DNA of 64,000 bases from Eubacterium sp. UBA3279 (lineage in GTDB: Bacteria > Bacillota > Clostridia > Lachnospirales > Lachnospiraceae): assembly GCA_002361775.1 (NCBI GenBank), contig DETV01000038.1, forward strand, positions 1-64,000. The letters are read 5' to 3'. Numbering within the stretch: the stretch's first letter is position 1; each line of letters starts with the position of its first letter. Positions 36,813 through 45,090 of this stretch are shown here, piece after piece. Both the position numbers and the translations under genes were made by a program. Under the pieces are notes generated by a model. That model worked only from the letters and a program-made list of their open reading frames with translations. It was not told the DNA's origin and did not search any database.

Positions 36813-38390
36813 ATGAATTTTACATTTGATGAGAAGATATCAAGGGAAGTATTGGAAAATTATCTTTCCCGTTCTGTGACAGCGGCAGGATTATTTGAGA
36901 GTGAAACACTGGAAGACGATCTTCGGGCAATCAAAGAGATGGGAGCTAAATTTCTGGGAAGAGCATCAGGAATCTGGTATATGGTAATGGATGACGAAGA
37001 ACATTTTCGTCTTTCCAAAGAACTGGCAGATAAAGTTCATGCCATGGATCCGGAAATCATTCTGCAGTCCTGTGTATTTGAATGGATTGTGGAACGGATG
37101 GAAGAAATAAAAATTCCCGCATATGTTTTTGAAGCTTTTGGTCTGGAGCCGGAAGAGAGAAATTTCCGTCTGGCAGACGCTTTGTTTACGGATGAATCTT
37201 CTGGTTATATTGATCACAGAGATGATCCGAGAAAAAATGGAGGAATCCCGGATTTGTCCCGTCTGGAAGCAAGAATGTGGTTTTATTACCGGGCTACCCG
37301 TTATATTGACTGTGGATATGAAGCCCTTCATATGGGACAGGTACATATTTACACCGCAAATGACAAAGGCATGGTTAAGACAGCAGAATTGTTTGGAATG
37401 ATCCGGGAATATGCCCGCACTCATGGGAGAAGGCATAAAGTTTTGATGGATGCGCATACTCACGGAGTGAATATCAGAGGAAAATTGCTGTTTGATTATC
37501 ATGCAATGCCTTTCACAAGAATGCCTTTGGCAGAAGTACCGGGAGAAGAACTGGTGCTGGTAAGAGAAGGATACAGCGAAGGGGGAGAAAACCCCAATGG
37601 ATGGTCTGCGCCTACTATGCCATACCTGATGGAATATGATAACTGGGGCGGTCTTGTGGTGGAAAACAGAGAAAATTGTCCAAGAGAAGAACTGGCCTGG
37701 AGAGACTGGTGGGGATTTGACCAGATTGCCTGGTTTGCAAATCAGTCAGAAGAAAGCAGAAATCATTTTCTGGAATATACTTATAAATGGACGGAAATCA
37801 ATAATCCCAATGCATATTTTGAAATTCCATTCCGCAGAATGCTGGGAGATGGCGCTGTGATGATGGAAAGAGCAGATAATGGGGAAAAAGACCGCCAGAT
37901 ATTTTATCAGATTAATACAAAAAGCACTTCCTGTCCTATGGGATTTGGTCAGGAAGAACTGGCAAAGAAATTGTGGGAAAGCGGTCATGAGCTTCGTAAA
38001 AAAGCAGCCAATCCGGAAATGCTGATCCGTTACGGAGCAGAAGAAGTTTATGATGAAGAAACAGGACTGAAACTGCCGGAAAAAGTAGTGGTATATGGAA
38101 GTTTCCAGTCTTATGTGGGAGCCATTAAGAATGACTCTAACAGTGAAACCACAAGAATGTATTATGTGGGAAATAACACATATGCTTTATCGGTAGTAAT
38201 GCCATTTGCAGGTACTTATGATTTTTCAGTAGCTACTTATGGTACATTGTCTGCCACTTATCAGTTAGATAAATATCCAAGAAGCGGATCCTCCAACAAA
38301 GCTCATTTTACAACTTCAAAGGATAACATGACAGTGCGGTTTACATACCAGTTTATCACCAATGAAGTGACAGTGGAGATTTTTGAATAA
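36813..38390 (+). CDS. Protein of unknown function, 525 residues, in sugar operon
   Basis: ATG 36813 with AGGAGG six bases before; 14 bases after the peptidase stop. No signal peptide or membrane segment. The first 370 residues look like an alpha/beta barrel, with acidic/aromatic motifs at strand ends: 'GRASGIWYMVMDD', 'YEALHMGQVHIY', 'VLMDAHTHG' (about 221-229), 'YLMEYDNWGG' and 'WRDWWGFDQIAWFAN'. The last 100 residues are a beta-rich module ('YYVGNNTYALSVVMPFAGTYDFSVATYG') like a carbohydrate-binding domain. These features suggest a cytoplasmic glycoside hydrolase or isomerase, but I cannot place it in a named family. Confidence 0.75.
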   Translation: MNFTFDEKISREVLENYLSRSVTAAGLFESETLEDDLRAIKEMGAKFLGRASGIWYMVMDDEEHFRLSKELADKVHAMDPEIILQSCVFEWIVERMEEIKIPAYVFEAFGLEPEERNFRLADALFTDESSGYIDHRDDPRKNGGIPDLSRLEARMWFYYRATRYIDCGYEALHMGQVHIYTANDKGMVKTAELFGMIREYARTHGRRHKVLMDAHTHGVNIRGKLLFDYHAMPFTRMPLAEVPGEELVLVREGYSEGGENPNGWSAPTMPYLMEYDNWGGLVVENRENCPREELAWRDWWGFDQIAWFANQSEESRNHFLEYTYKWTEINNPNAYFEIPFRRMLGDGAVMMERADNGEKDRQIFYQINTKSTSCPMGFGQEELAKKLWESGHELRKKAANPEMLIRYGAEEVYDEETGLKLPEKVVVYGSFQSYVGAIKNDSNSETTRMYYVGNNTYALSVVMPFAGTYDFSVATYGTLSATYQLDKYPRSGSSNKAHFTTSKDNMTVRFTYQFITNEVTVEIFE

Positions 38391-38496
38391 TGGAAGTTGT
38401 ATTTTCAGAGGAAGATGCAGAACTTTGGCAGATGGAGGGATATTATACCGGAAAATAGCTGAAAAATCAGGATAACGTAAGCGGAGTGATCTGTGG

Positions 38497-38623
38497 GGAA
38501 AGCGAGTCGTTTTCCTGAAAAAAAGAGGAAGAACCGGGCATACCCGGCTGGAATTACACCAGGGTACATCGGCACATCAGGATGTGCATGGAGCCTGCGG
38601 CTCATGTACCCTTTAGTAATTCC
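38497..38623. repeat. Multi-hairpin structured element (cloverleaf-like)
   Basis: Between 38391 and 38667 there is no gene but a series of perfect stems: GGAAAG/TTTTCC (38497-38515), CCGGG-CATA-CCCGG (38534-38547), and a nested three-way structure: GGAATTAC/GTAATTCC (38550-38557/38616-38623) encloses GGGTACAT/ATGTACCC (38562-38569/38604-38611), which encloses GCACAT/ATGTGC (38572-38587) and GAGCC-TGC-GGCTC (38591-38603). Could be a structured RNA or a mobile palindromic repeat. Strand unknown. Confidence 0.65.
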
Positions 38624-38667
38624 CTATCATTATATAGTATCCTGAATATCAGAGAGGAGGAATAGAC

Positions 38668-38955
38668 ATGCAGGAAAGGCAGAAAATCTGGAAATACTGT
38701 TCCAGAGAGCAAAGCATGGAATTTCTCCTCTCTTTGCATCTTACCGGAACTGAAAAGAGGGAACGGGCATTGGCACAGCTTTATGAATTATCCAATCATC
38801 CGGAGCGTACAGGTATCCGAGAAGAGCCGCAGGACTATCTTGGAAAACTTATGGGAAAAGTACAATATATATTGCAGATTGATCCGAAAAATGAAGAATT
38901 TACCCAATATAAAAAAGAAATCCAGGAAAAAATAACGGAAAAACCTGAAAGTTGA
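38668..38955 (+). CDS. Small hypothetical protein, 95 residues
   Basis: GAGAGGAGG precedes ATG 38668 by seven bases. A soluble, charged, mostly helical protein ('EQSMEFLLSLHLTGTEKRERALAQLYEL' and a Lys/Glu-rich tail). No family recognised, no membrane segment, no cysteine motif. It stands alone between the structured element and the ZTP riboswitch, so the context gives no hint. Confidence 0.65.
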   Translation: MQERQKIWKYCSREQSMEFLLSLHLTGTEKRERALAQLYELSNHPERTGIREEPQDYLGKLMGKVQYILQIDPKNEEFTQYKKEIQEKITEKPES

Positions 38956-38984
38956 TTGACAAAATTATCTCATTGTGCTAAATT
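38956..38984 (+). promoter_or_regulatory. Promoter of the formate-channel gene
   Basis: TTGACA (38956-38961), 17-base spacer, TAAATT (38979-38984) with an upstream TG giving an extended -10. The -35 begins at the stop codon of the small gene. Confidence 0.65.
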
Positions 38985-38999
38985 ATATACAGAACTTAA

Positions 39000-39108
39000 A
39001 CGGACCTGAGTACTGACGGAATATAATGTGGAATACCACGGGGGAATCAGATCTGTAAGAAGCCGACCGTCTGGGCAACATTTGTTAATGCAAATGCTGT
39101 CTTTTTTT
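39000..39108 (+). ncRNA. ZTP (pfl) riboswitch with terminator
   Basis: P1 is ACGGACCTGA (39000-39009) with TCAGATCTGT (39047-39056), two G-U pairs; inside are the conserved ACTGACGGAA stretch and a GTGG-AATA-CCAC hairpin followed by GGGGG. The second conserved block CCGACCGTCTGGGC (39063-39076) matches the family's CCGNCYGGGC, and it runs into a terminator hairpin (CATTTG/CAAATG, T7 at 39102-39108). ZTP or ZMP binding should prevent termination when 10-formyl-THF is short, switching on the downstream formate-type channel. Confidence 0.88.
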
Positions 39109-39257
39109 GTACAAAAGTTCGTAACTGTTCGTATCATGTGGAATAGCAGACTACTGAATAGTTACAAAAGTTTATAAACCTGGAAAGAACTTTGTATAAG
39201 AAGACTTCAAAATGGAAGTTCGAACAGAATATTTTTTATCTAAGGAGGAAGATAAGG

Positions 39258-40028
39258 ATGTTTAAAGACGAGTTTCAGGCAGTCTGCAATGCAGGTGCGG
39301 CAAAGAGTAACTTATTGAAAAAGAATCCACTGGGATACTTTGTATCAGCTATGGTGGCCGGTATGTTTATTTCTTTCGGAAGTTTTATTGCTTTTACGTT
39401 AGGGCAATTGATTTCCGCAGGAGAATCAGCGTCATGGACCAAGCTGGCTCAGGGATTTGCTTTTGCGGCAGCCTTAAGCTTAGTGGTGATGGCAGGAGCG
39501 GAGTTGTTTACCGGAAATAACCTTGTGATGACAGCAGCATCTATCCGGAAATCTGTAAGCTGGGCAGATACAGTTAAACTTTGGGTAGTATGCTGGATCG
39601 GCAATCTGGTAGGTTCTGTTCTTTGTGTGGGAGCCTTCCAGTTAACAGGTATTCCTACAGCCGGGGAAGGCGCAGTGGCAGATTACTTTATCAAAATTTC
39701 TACAGGTAAGGTAACGCTGGGGCCGGTGGAATTAATATTCCGGGCAATATTGTGTAATATTCTGGTATGTCTGGCAGTATGGTGCGGAACCAAACTGAAA
39801 AGCGAATCAGGAAAACTGATTATGATTTTCTGGTGTATTTTAGTATTTATGGTTTGCGGATTCGAACACAGCATTGCTAACATGAGTATTCTTGGCGTAG
39901 GTTTGGCAAATGGAGGAATTACCATAGGACAGTATTGCTACAGTGTATTGCTGGCTACAGTGGGTAATATGATCGGCGGAGCTGTATTTGTGGCATTACC
40001 TTACCATTTGATTTCCAAAGAAAAATAA
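39258..40028 (+). CDS. Formate/nitrite channel family protein (FocA-like)
   Basis: 256 residues from ATG 39258 with AAGGAGG upstream; the frame upstream to 39192 is leader. Six membrane segments with the FNT re-entrant motifs 'GAELFTGNNLVMTAASIRK' (about 92-110) and 'CGFEHSIANMS' (about 203-213). It moves formate (or nitrite) across the membrane. Control by a ZTP riboswitch, which senses lack of one-carbon folate units, favours formate import for 10-formyl-THF synthesis. Confidence 0.92.
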   Translation: MFKDEFQAVCNAGAAKSNLLKKNPLGYFVSAMVAGMFISFGSFIAFTLGQLISAGESASWTKLAQGFAFAAALSLVVMAGAELFTGNNLVMTAASIRKSVSWADTVKLWVVCWIGNLVGSVLCVGAFQLTGIPTAGEGAVADYFIKISTGKVTLGPVELIFRAILCNILVCLAVWCGTKLKSESGKLIMIFWCILVFMVCGFEHSIANMSILGVGLANGGITIGQYCYSVLLATVGNMIGGAVFVALPYHLISKEK

Positions 40029-40050
40029 TTTTTTTGAAACATAAAATAAT

Positions 40051-40102
40051 AATCTCTCATAAAAATCAGTGTTTTTACCTGATATTTTATGGGAGATTTT
40101 TA
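40051..40102 (+). terminator. Intrinsic terminator after the formate channel gene
   Basis: AATCTCTCATAAAAATCAG (40051-40069) pairs with CTGATATTTTATGGGAGATT (40079-40098) with one extra base, then a T run. Confidence 0.85.
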
Positions 40103-40180
40103 TTTGTCTGTATCCGGCATATTTTCTCTATACTTTTTCTTTCTTTTTTTGGTTAACTGGACTGGTAAAAAATACATAAA

Positions 40181-40202
40181 CTGGATATTTATATATATCC
40201 AG
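40181..40202. repeat. Inverted repeat upstream of the ECF S gene
   Basis: CTGGATAT-TTATAT-ATATCCAG, perfect eight-base arms, about 50 bases before the gene; likely an operator. The rest of 40103-40249 is AT-rich and shows no riboswitch I recognise. Confidence 0.5.
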
Positions 40203-40249
40203 ATGAGTGGTATCATAACTGACATAGAAAAGGTAAGGAGGAGTTTTAT

Positions 40250-40849
40250 ATGAAATCAAAAGAAACATTAATGAAATGGGCTCAGACAGCACTTTTGGCA
40301 GCATTATGTTATGTGAGTTTTACATTTCTTCAGATCAAAATTCCCACACCGGGAGGAGACGCCACTTCACTGCATATTGGAAATGCGTTTTGCGTGCTGG
40401 CAGCATTGCTTCTTGGAGGCGGATATGGCGGTCTGGCAGGAGCCGTGGGTATGACAATCGCAGATTTATTGGATCCGATTTACATTGTGGGAGCGCCAAA
40501 AACATTTGTTTTGAAGTTTTGCATTGGTCTTATCACTGGTCTTGTCGCACATAAAATAGCAAGAATTAATGAAAGCCATGACAGGAAATATATTCTGAAA
40601 TGGAGTATTATTGCCAGTGTGTGCGGTCTGGGATTTAATGTGATCGCAGACCCTATAGTGGGCTATTTTTATAAAATGTACATTTTGGGACAGCCCCAGC
40701 AGATGGCAGATGTATTGATGAAATTAAGCGCGGTGACAACTTTTGTAAATGCAGTTGTTTCTGTTATTCTGGTAACCGTTATTTATAATGTTCTTCGTCC
40801 GGCATTACTCAAGGCAGGACTTTTAATCCCAGGTTACAAAAAATCTTGA
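40250..40849 (+). CDS. ECF transporter S component, substrate unassigned
   Basis: 199 residues, about six membrane segments. 'LQIKIPTPGGDATSLHIGNAFCVLAALLLGGGYGGLAGAVGMTIADLLDP' is the ECF_trnsprt pattern found in S components for vitamins such as pantothenate, folate or queuosine precursors; I cannot choose among them. It binds the substrate and needs the shared EcfA/A'/T module. AAGGAGGAG precedes ATG 40250. The stop codon is overlapped by the promoter of marR. Confidence 0.82.
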   Translation: MKSKETLMKWAQTALLAALCYVSFTFLQIKIPTPGGDATSLHIGNAFCVLAALLLGGGYGGLAGAVGMTIADLLDPIYIVGAPKTFVLKFCIGLITGLVAHKIARINESHDRKYILKWSIIASVCGLGFNVIADPIVGYFYKMYILGQPQQMADVLMKLSAVTTFVNAVVSVILVTVIYNVLRPALLKAGLLIPGYKKS

Positions 40850-40919
40850 CTTTAAAAAAAATACCCCCTATAATAGTTATGAAGCGAACATTCGTTAACG
40901 AACTATTGTAGGGGGTATT
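40846..40919 (+). promoter_or_regulatory. marR promoter and large palindromic operator
   Basis: TTGACT (40846-40851), 17 bases, TATAAT (40869-40874). AATACCCCCTATAATAGTT (about 40860-40878) and AACTATTGTAGGGGGTATT (40901-40919) are inverted with one mismatch and contain the -10 on one side and the ribosome site on the other. The centre holds the perfect palindrome TTCGTTAACGAA (40891-40902), a typical MarR site. Confidence 0.78.
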
Positions 40920-40922
40920 TTT

Positions 40923-41393
40923 ATGGAGAATAAAAATCATATTGGAATTGAAGTAAAACGTCTGGATAATGAGATCCATAGCCGAATGGCAGTATATCGA
41001 TCAGAAAAAGGTCAGGGAGAACTGACCATGATGCAGAGCTGGATTCTGGGATTTATTTACAGAAATTCTGAAAAAGAAATATTTCAAAAAGATATTGAGG
41101 CAAAATTCTCCATTGCCCGTTCCACAGCCACAGGAATTCTACAACTGATGGAAAAAAATGGATATATCAGGAGAGTCAGTCTGCCCAGAGACGCCCGAAT
41201 GAAAAAGCTGGAATTGACGCCGAAGGGTGTACAGATGCAGGAGACAACAATTGAGAATATCCAGCGAATGGAAAATAAGCTTCGAGAAGGAATTTCCAAA
41301 GAAGATATAGATGTTTTTTTCCGGGTAATACGGAAAATGAGATCCAATGTGGAAATGGAACAAAGTGAAACAGACAGGAGGAGAGACAGATGA
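40923..41393 (+). CDS. MarR family transcriptional regulator
   Basis: 156 residues. Winged helix with 'QKDIEAKFSIARSTATGILQLMEKNGYIRR' as recognition region and 'RDARMKKLELTPKG' as the wing. Begins three bases after the large palindrome, which it probably binds to repress itself and the two exporter genes. Overlaps the first exporter gene by four bases. Confidence 0.92.
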   Translation: MENKNHIGIEVKRLDNEIHSRMAVYRSEKGQGELTMMQSWILGFIYRNSEKEIFQKDIEAKFSIARSTATGILQLMEKNGYIRRVSLPRDARMKKLELTPKGVQMQETTIENIQRMENKLREGISKEDIDVFFRVIRKMRSNVEMEQSETDRRRDR

Positions 41394-43141
41394 TTAAAAC
41401 ACTGGGAGCTCAGATAAAAGAATTTAAAAGAGACTCCATATTGACGCCTATTTTTATGATTCTGGAAGTTATTATGGAAATGATCATTCCCCTTCTTATG
41501 GCTTCTATTATTGATGAAGGCGTAGAAAAGGGAAATATCCGTCATATTTGCATTGTGGGCGGATGTATGATTCTGGCAGCGCTGGGCGGGCTGTTTGCAG
41601 GAATTATGGGTGGAAAATGTGCCGCCAATGCGTCCGCAGGATTTGCCAGAAATTTAAGAAATGCCATGTATGAAAATATACAGACATTTTCATTTTCTAA
41701 CATTGATAAGTTCAGCACAGCAGGTCTGATCACCAGGCTGACCACGGACGTGTCAAATATGCAAAATGCCTATCAGATGTTGCTTCGAATGTTTACAAGA
41801 GCGCCATCCAGTCTGATCTGCGCCATGATCATGGCATTCAGTATAAATGCCAGATTATCCCTGATTTATCTGGCAGCAGTTATTTTACTGGGAGGATGCC
41901 TGTTTTTGATCATGAGCCATACGACAAAATATTTCCAACAGGTGTTTAAGAAGTATGATGAACTGAATGCCAGTATTCAGGAAAATGTTGCGGGAATCCG
42001 TGTGGTGAAGGCATATGTGCGGGAAGATTATGAAAATAAAAAGTTTTCCAAAGCCAGTAAAAATGTATATCAGATGTTTGTGAAAGCAGAAAAAATATTG
42101 ACTTTAAACTCCCCGTTGATGCAGTTTACTGTGTATGGATGTATTCTTGGAATCAGTTGGCTGGGAGCAAAGATGATCGTGGTGAACAGCCTGACAACCG
42201 GGGAACTGATGAGTCTTCTTACATATTGTATGAATATTCTGATGAGTTTGATGATGTTGTCTATGATTTTTGTTATGGTGACCATGAGTATGGCCAGCGC
42301 TCAGAGAATTACCCAGGTATTGAATGAAAAAGCCGATCTGGTAAATCCGGAACAGCCGGTCAGAGAGGTTCGGGATGGAAGTATTGTATTTGAAAATGTA
42401 GATTTCAGTTACAAAGCGGAAAGTAAAGAGCCGGTACTGAAAGATATTAATTTAAAGATCCACGCTGGTGAAACAGTGGGAATCATCGGTGGAACAGGAA
42501 GCGCAAAATCCAGTCTGGTGAATCTGATCAGTCGTTTATACGATGTCACAGCAGGTAGTGTGCAGGTAGGAGGACTGGATGTACGAAAGTATGATATGGA
42601 AGTTTTGCGGAATCAGGTAGCCGTTGTACTGCAAAAAAATGTGCTGTTTTCCGGAACTATTTTGGAAAATCTTCGTTGGGGAGATAAAAAAGCCAGTAAA
42701 GAAGAGTGTATTCGGGCCTGTAAACTGGCCTGTGCCGATGAATTTATAGAAAAACTTCCTGATGGATATGAAACCTATATTGAGCAGGGAGGAACTAATG
42801 TATCCGGAGGGCAGAAGCAAAGATTGTGTATCGCAAGAGCGTTACTGAAAAAACCGAAAATATTGATTCTGGACGATTCAACCAGCGCTGTGGATACAGC
42901 CACAGATGCCAAAATCCGTCAGGCTTTTGCACAGGAAATTCCGGGAACAACAAAACTGATTATTGCACAGAGAATCTCCAGTATTCAAAATGCGGACAGG
43001 ATCATTGTCATGGATAATGGAAAAGTGGACGGTTTTGGAACTCACGAGGAACTTCTCGCATCTAACAAAATATATCGGGAAGTATATGAATCTCAGACCC
43101 AGGGCGGCGGAGATTTTGATGAAAATGGAGGTGAGAAATAA
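41390..43141 (+). CDS. ABC multidrug exporter half, degenerate-site subunit
   Basis: 583 residues: six membrane segments (about 15-310) then an ATPase domain. Walker A reads GGTGSAKSS, with Ala where the family usually has Gly; signature VSGGQKQRL is good; Walker B ends LILDDS with Asp in place of the catalytic Glu. These features mark the partner that contributes Walker A/B to the degenerate site of heterodimeric exporters such as TM287/288. Partner: the gene beginning at its last base. Likely drug or lipid export, controlled by MarR. Confidence 0.9.
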   Translation: MIKTLGAQIKEFKRDSILTPIFMILEVIMEMIIPLLMASIIDEGVEKGNIRHICIVGGCMILAALGGLFAGIMGGKCAANASAGFARNLRNAMYENIQTFSFSNIDKFSTAGLITRLTTDVSNMQNAYQMLLRMFTRAPSSLICAMIMAFSINARLSLIYLAAVILLGGCLFLIMSHTTKYFQQVFKKYDELNASIQENVAGIRVVKAYVREDYENKKFSKASKNVYQMFVKAEKILTLNSPLMQFTVYGCILGISWLGAKMIVVNSLTTGELMSLLTYCMNILMSLMMLSMIFVMVTMSMASAQRITQVLNEKADLVNPEQPVREVRDGSIVFENVDFSYKAESKEPVLKDINLKIHAGETVGIIGGTGSAKSSLVNLISRLYDVTAGSVQVGGLDVRKYDMEVLRNQVAVVLQKNVLFSGTILENLRWGDKKASKEECIRACKLACADEFIEKLPDGYETYIEQGGTNVSGGQKQRLCIARALLKKPKILILDDSTSAVDTATDAKIRQAFAQEIPGTTKLIIAQRISSIQNADRIIVMDNGKVDGFGTHEELLASNKIYREVYESQTQGGGDFDENGGEK

Positions 43142-45060
43142 TGCCGGGAATGGGAAAAAGACAGGGAAAACCTATGCAGAAGGTGAAAAATCCGGGAAAG
43201 CTTTTAATGCGCCTTTTGAAATACCTTATGAAATCCTATGGCATTCATCTGGTGGTAGTAGCAGTATGTATTTTTGCCAGTGTTCTTGCCAATGTGCAGG
43301 GTACCATGTTTATGAAAAATCTGATTGATGATTATATTGTGCCAATGTTGGGAGCGGAAGCGCCGGATTTCACACCTTTGCTTCATGCAATTTTGAAAGT
43401 GGGAGCTTTTTATGCAATTGGTATTTTTTCCACATTTGCATACAACAGAATAATGGTTTACGTGACGCAGGGAACATTGCACAAACTTCGTGTGGATCTT
43501 TTTACACATATGGAGAAACTTCCGGTGAAATACTTTGATACCCATGCACATGGAGATATTATGTCGGTATATACCAATGATATTGATACACTTCGTCAGA
43601 TGATCAGTCAGAGTATGCCTCAGCTTTTATCCAGTATTATTACCATTGTCAGTGTGATGATCAGTATGATTATTCTCAGTGTGCCGTTAACGTTGATAAC
43701 TTTAGTTATGGTGGGAATTATGCTGGCAGCTACTCAGAAACTGGCAGGCGCCAGCGGTAAATACTTTCTGTCACAGCAAAGAGCGTTGGGAAGGGTGAAT
43801 GGTTATGTGGAAGAAATGATGGAAGGTCAGAAAGTGGTTAAAGTTTTTTGCCATGAGGAAGAGAGCCTGGAAAAATTCAGAGAATTGAATGAAGAGCTGT
43901 ATAACAGTTCTAATTATGCCAATCGATACGGGAATATGCTGGGACCGGTAAATGCGCAGTTGGGAAACGTAAGTTATGTAGTCTGTGCGATTGTGGGAGG
44001 CATTTTTGCCATATATCATGTGGCAGGTCTTACTCTGGGTGGTCTGGCAAGTTTCCTGACCTTTAATAAAAGTATCAATATGCCAATCAATCAGGTGAGT
44101 CAGCAGATTAACAGTATTGTCATGGCTCTGGCAGGTGCGGAGAGAATCTTCAGGCTGGTAGATGAGGTTCCTGAATTGGATGAAGGATATGTGACATTGG
44201 TAAATGCAAAAAAGGAAAATGGAGAATTGGCAGAAACTTCAGAACATACAGGACTTTGGGCATGGAAACATTATCACAAAGCGGAAAATACTACTACCTA
44301 TACAGAATTAAAAGGAGATGTGGTATTTAATGGAGTGGATTTTGGATATAACGATAAGAAAATCGTGCTTCATGACGTAAAACTGTATGCACAGCCGGGA
44401 CAGAAAATTGCTTTTGTGGGATCTACAGGAGCGGGAAAAACTACGATCACTAATCTGATCAATCGATTTTACGATATTCAGGATGGAAAAATCCGATATG
44501 ACGGTATTAATATTAATAAGATCAAAAAATCGGATCTGCGTCGGTCTCTTGGAATTGTTCTTCAGGAAACACAATTATTTACAGGAACAGTAATGGAAAA
44601 TATCCGTTATGGAAAGTTGGATGCTACAGATGAGGAAGTAGTGGCGGCAGCCCGCCTGGCAAATGCAGACGGTTTTATCCGGCGTCTTCCGGAAGGATAC
44701 CAGACCATGCTTCGGAATAATGGAGCTAATCTCAGCCAGGGACAAAGACAGTTACTTGCCATTGCCAGGGCAGCAGTAGCGGATCCTCCGGTATTGATAC
44801 TGGATGAGGCAACTTCTTCTATTGATACACGAACAGAAAAACTGGTGCAGGATGGAATGGATAAACTGATGAAGGGCAGAACTACCTTTGTGATTGCTCA
44901 TCGGCTTTCCACTGTCAGAAATAGTGACTGTATTATGGTTCTTGAAAACGGACGGATTATTGAGCGTGGAACTCATGATCAGTTAATTGAAGAAAAAGGA
45001 AAATATTATCAGCTTTACACGGGAAATTCCGGTGCATTAGCATTTAAAAATTTTAGCTAA
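43141..45060 (+). CDS. ABC multidrug exporter half, catalytic-site subunit
   Basis: 639 residues; start overlaps the preceding stop by one base. Six membrane segments, an insertion of about 40 residues before the ATPase domain ('NAKKENGELAETSEHTGLWAWKHYH'), then Walker A GSTGAGKTT, signature LSQGQRQLL and Walker B LILDEATS with the catalytic Glu. The signature has Gln in place of Gly, which fits the degenerate site shared with the other subunit. Together they form one exporter. Confidence 0.92.
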   Translation: MPGMGKRQGKPMQKVKNPGKLLMRLLKYLMKSYGIHLVVVAVCIFASVLANVQGTMFMKNLIDDYIVPMLGAEAPDFTPLLHAILKVGAFYAIGIFSTFAYNRIMVYVTQGTLHKLRVDLFTHMEKLPVKYFDTHAHGDIMSVYTNDIDTLRQMISQSMPQLLSSIITIVSVMISMIILSVPLTLITLVMVGIMLAATQKLAGASGKYFLSQQRALGRVNGYVEEMMEGQKVVKVFCHEEESLEKFRELNEELYNSSNYANRYGNMLGPVNAQLGNVSYVVCAIVGGIFAIYHVAGLTLGGLASFLTFNKSINMPINQVSQQINSIVMALAGAERIFRLVDEVPELDEGYVTLVNAKKENGELAETSEHTGLWAWKHYHKAENTTTYTELKGDVVFNGVDFGYNDKKIVLHDVKLYAQPGQKIAFVGSTGAGKTTITNLINRFYDIQDGKIRYDGININKIKKSDLRRSLGIVLQETQLFTGTVMENIRYGKLDATDEEVVAAARLANADGFIRRLPEGYQTMLRNNGANLSQGQRQLLAIARAAVADPPVLILDEATSSIDTRTEKLVQDGMDKLMKGRTTFVIAHRLSTVRNSDCIMVLENGRIIERGTHDQLIEEKGKYYQLYTGNSGALAFKNFS

Positions 45061-45090
45061 GATTGCAGCAGATGAAAATGGAGAGGACCA

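Noticed and set aside
38405..38605. A 66-codon minus-strand frame inside the cloverleaf region.
   Set aside because: No ribosome site and it crosses the structured stems; treated as a chance frame.
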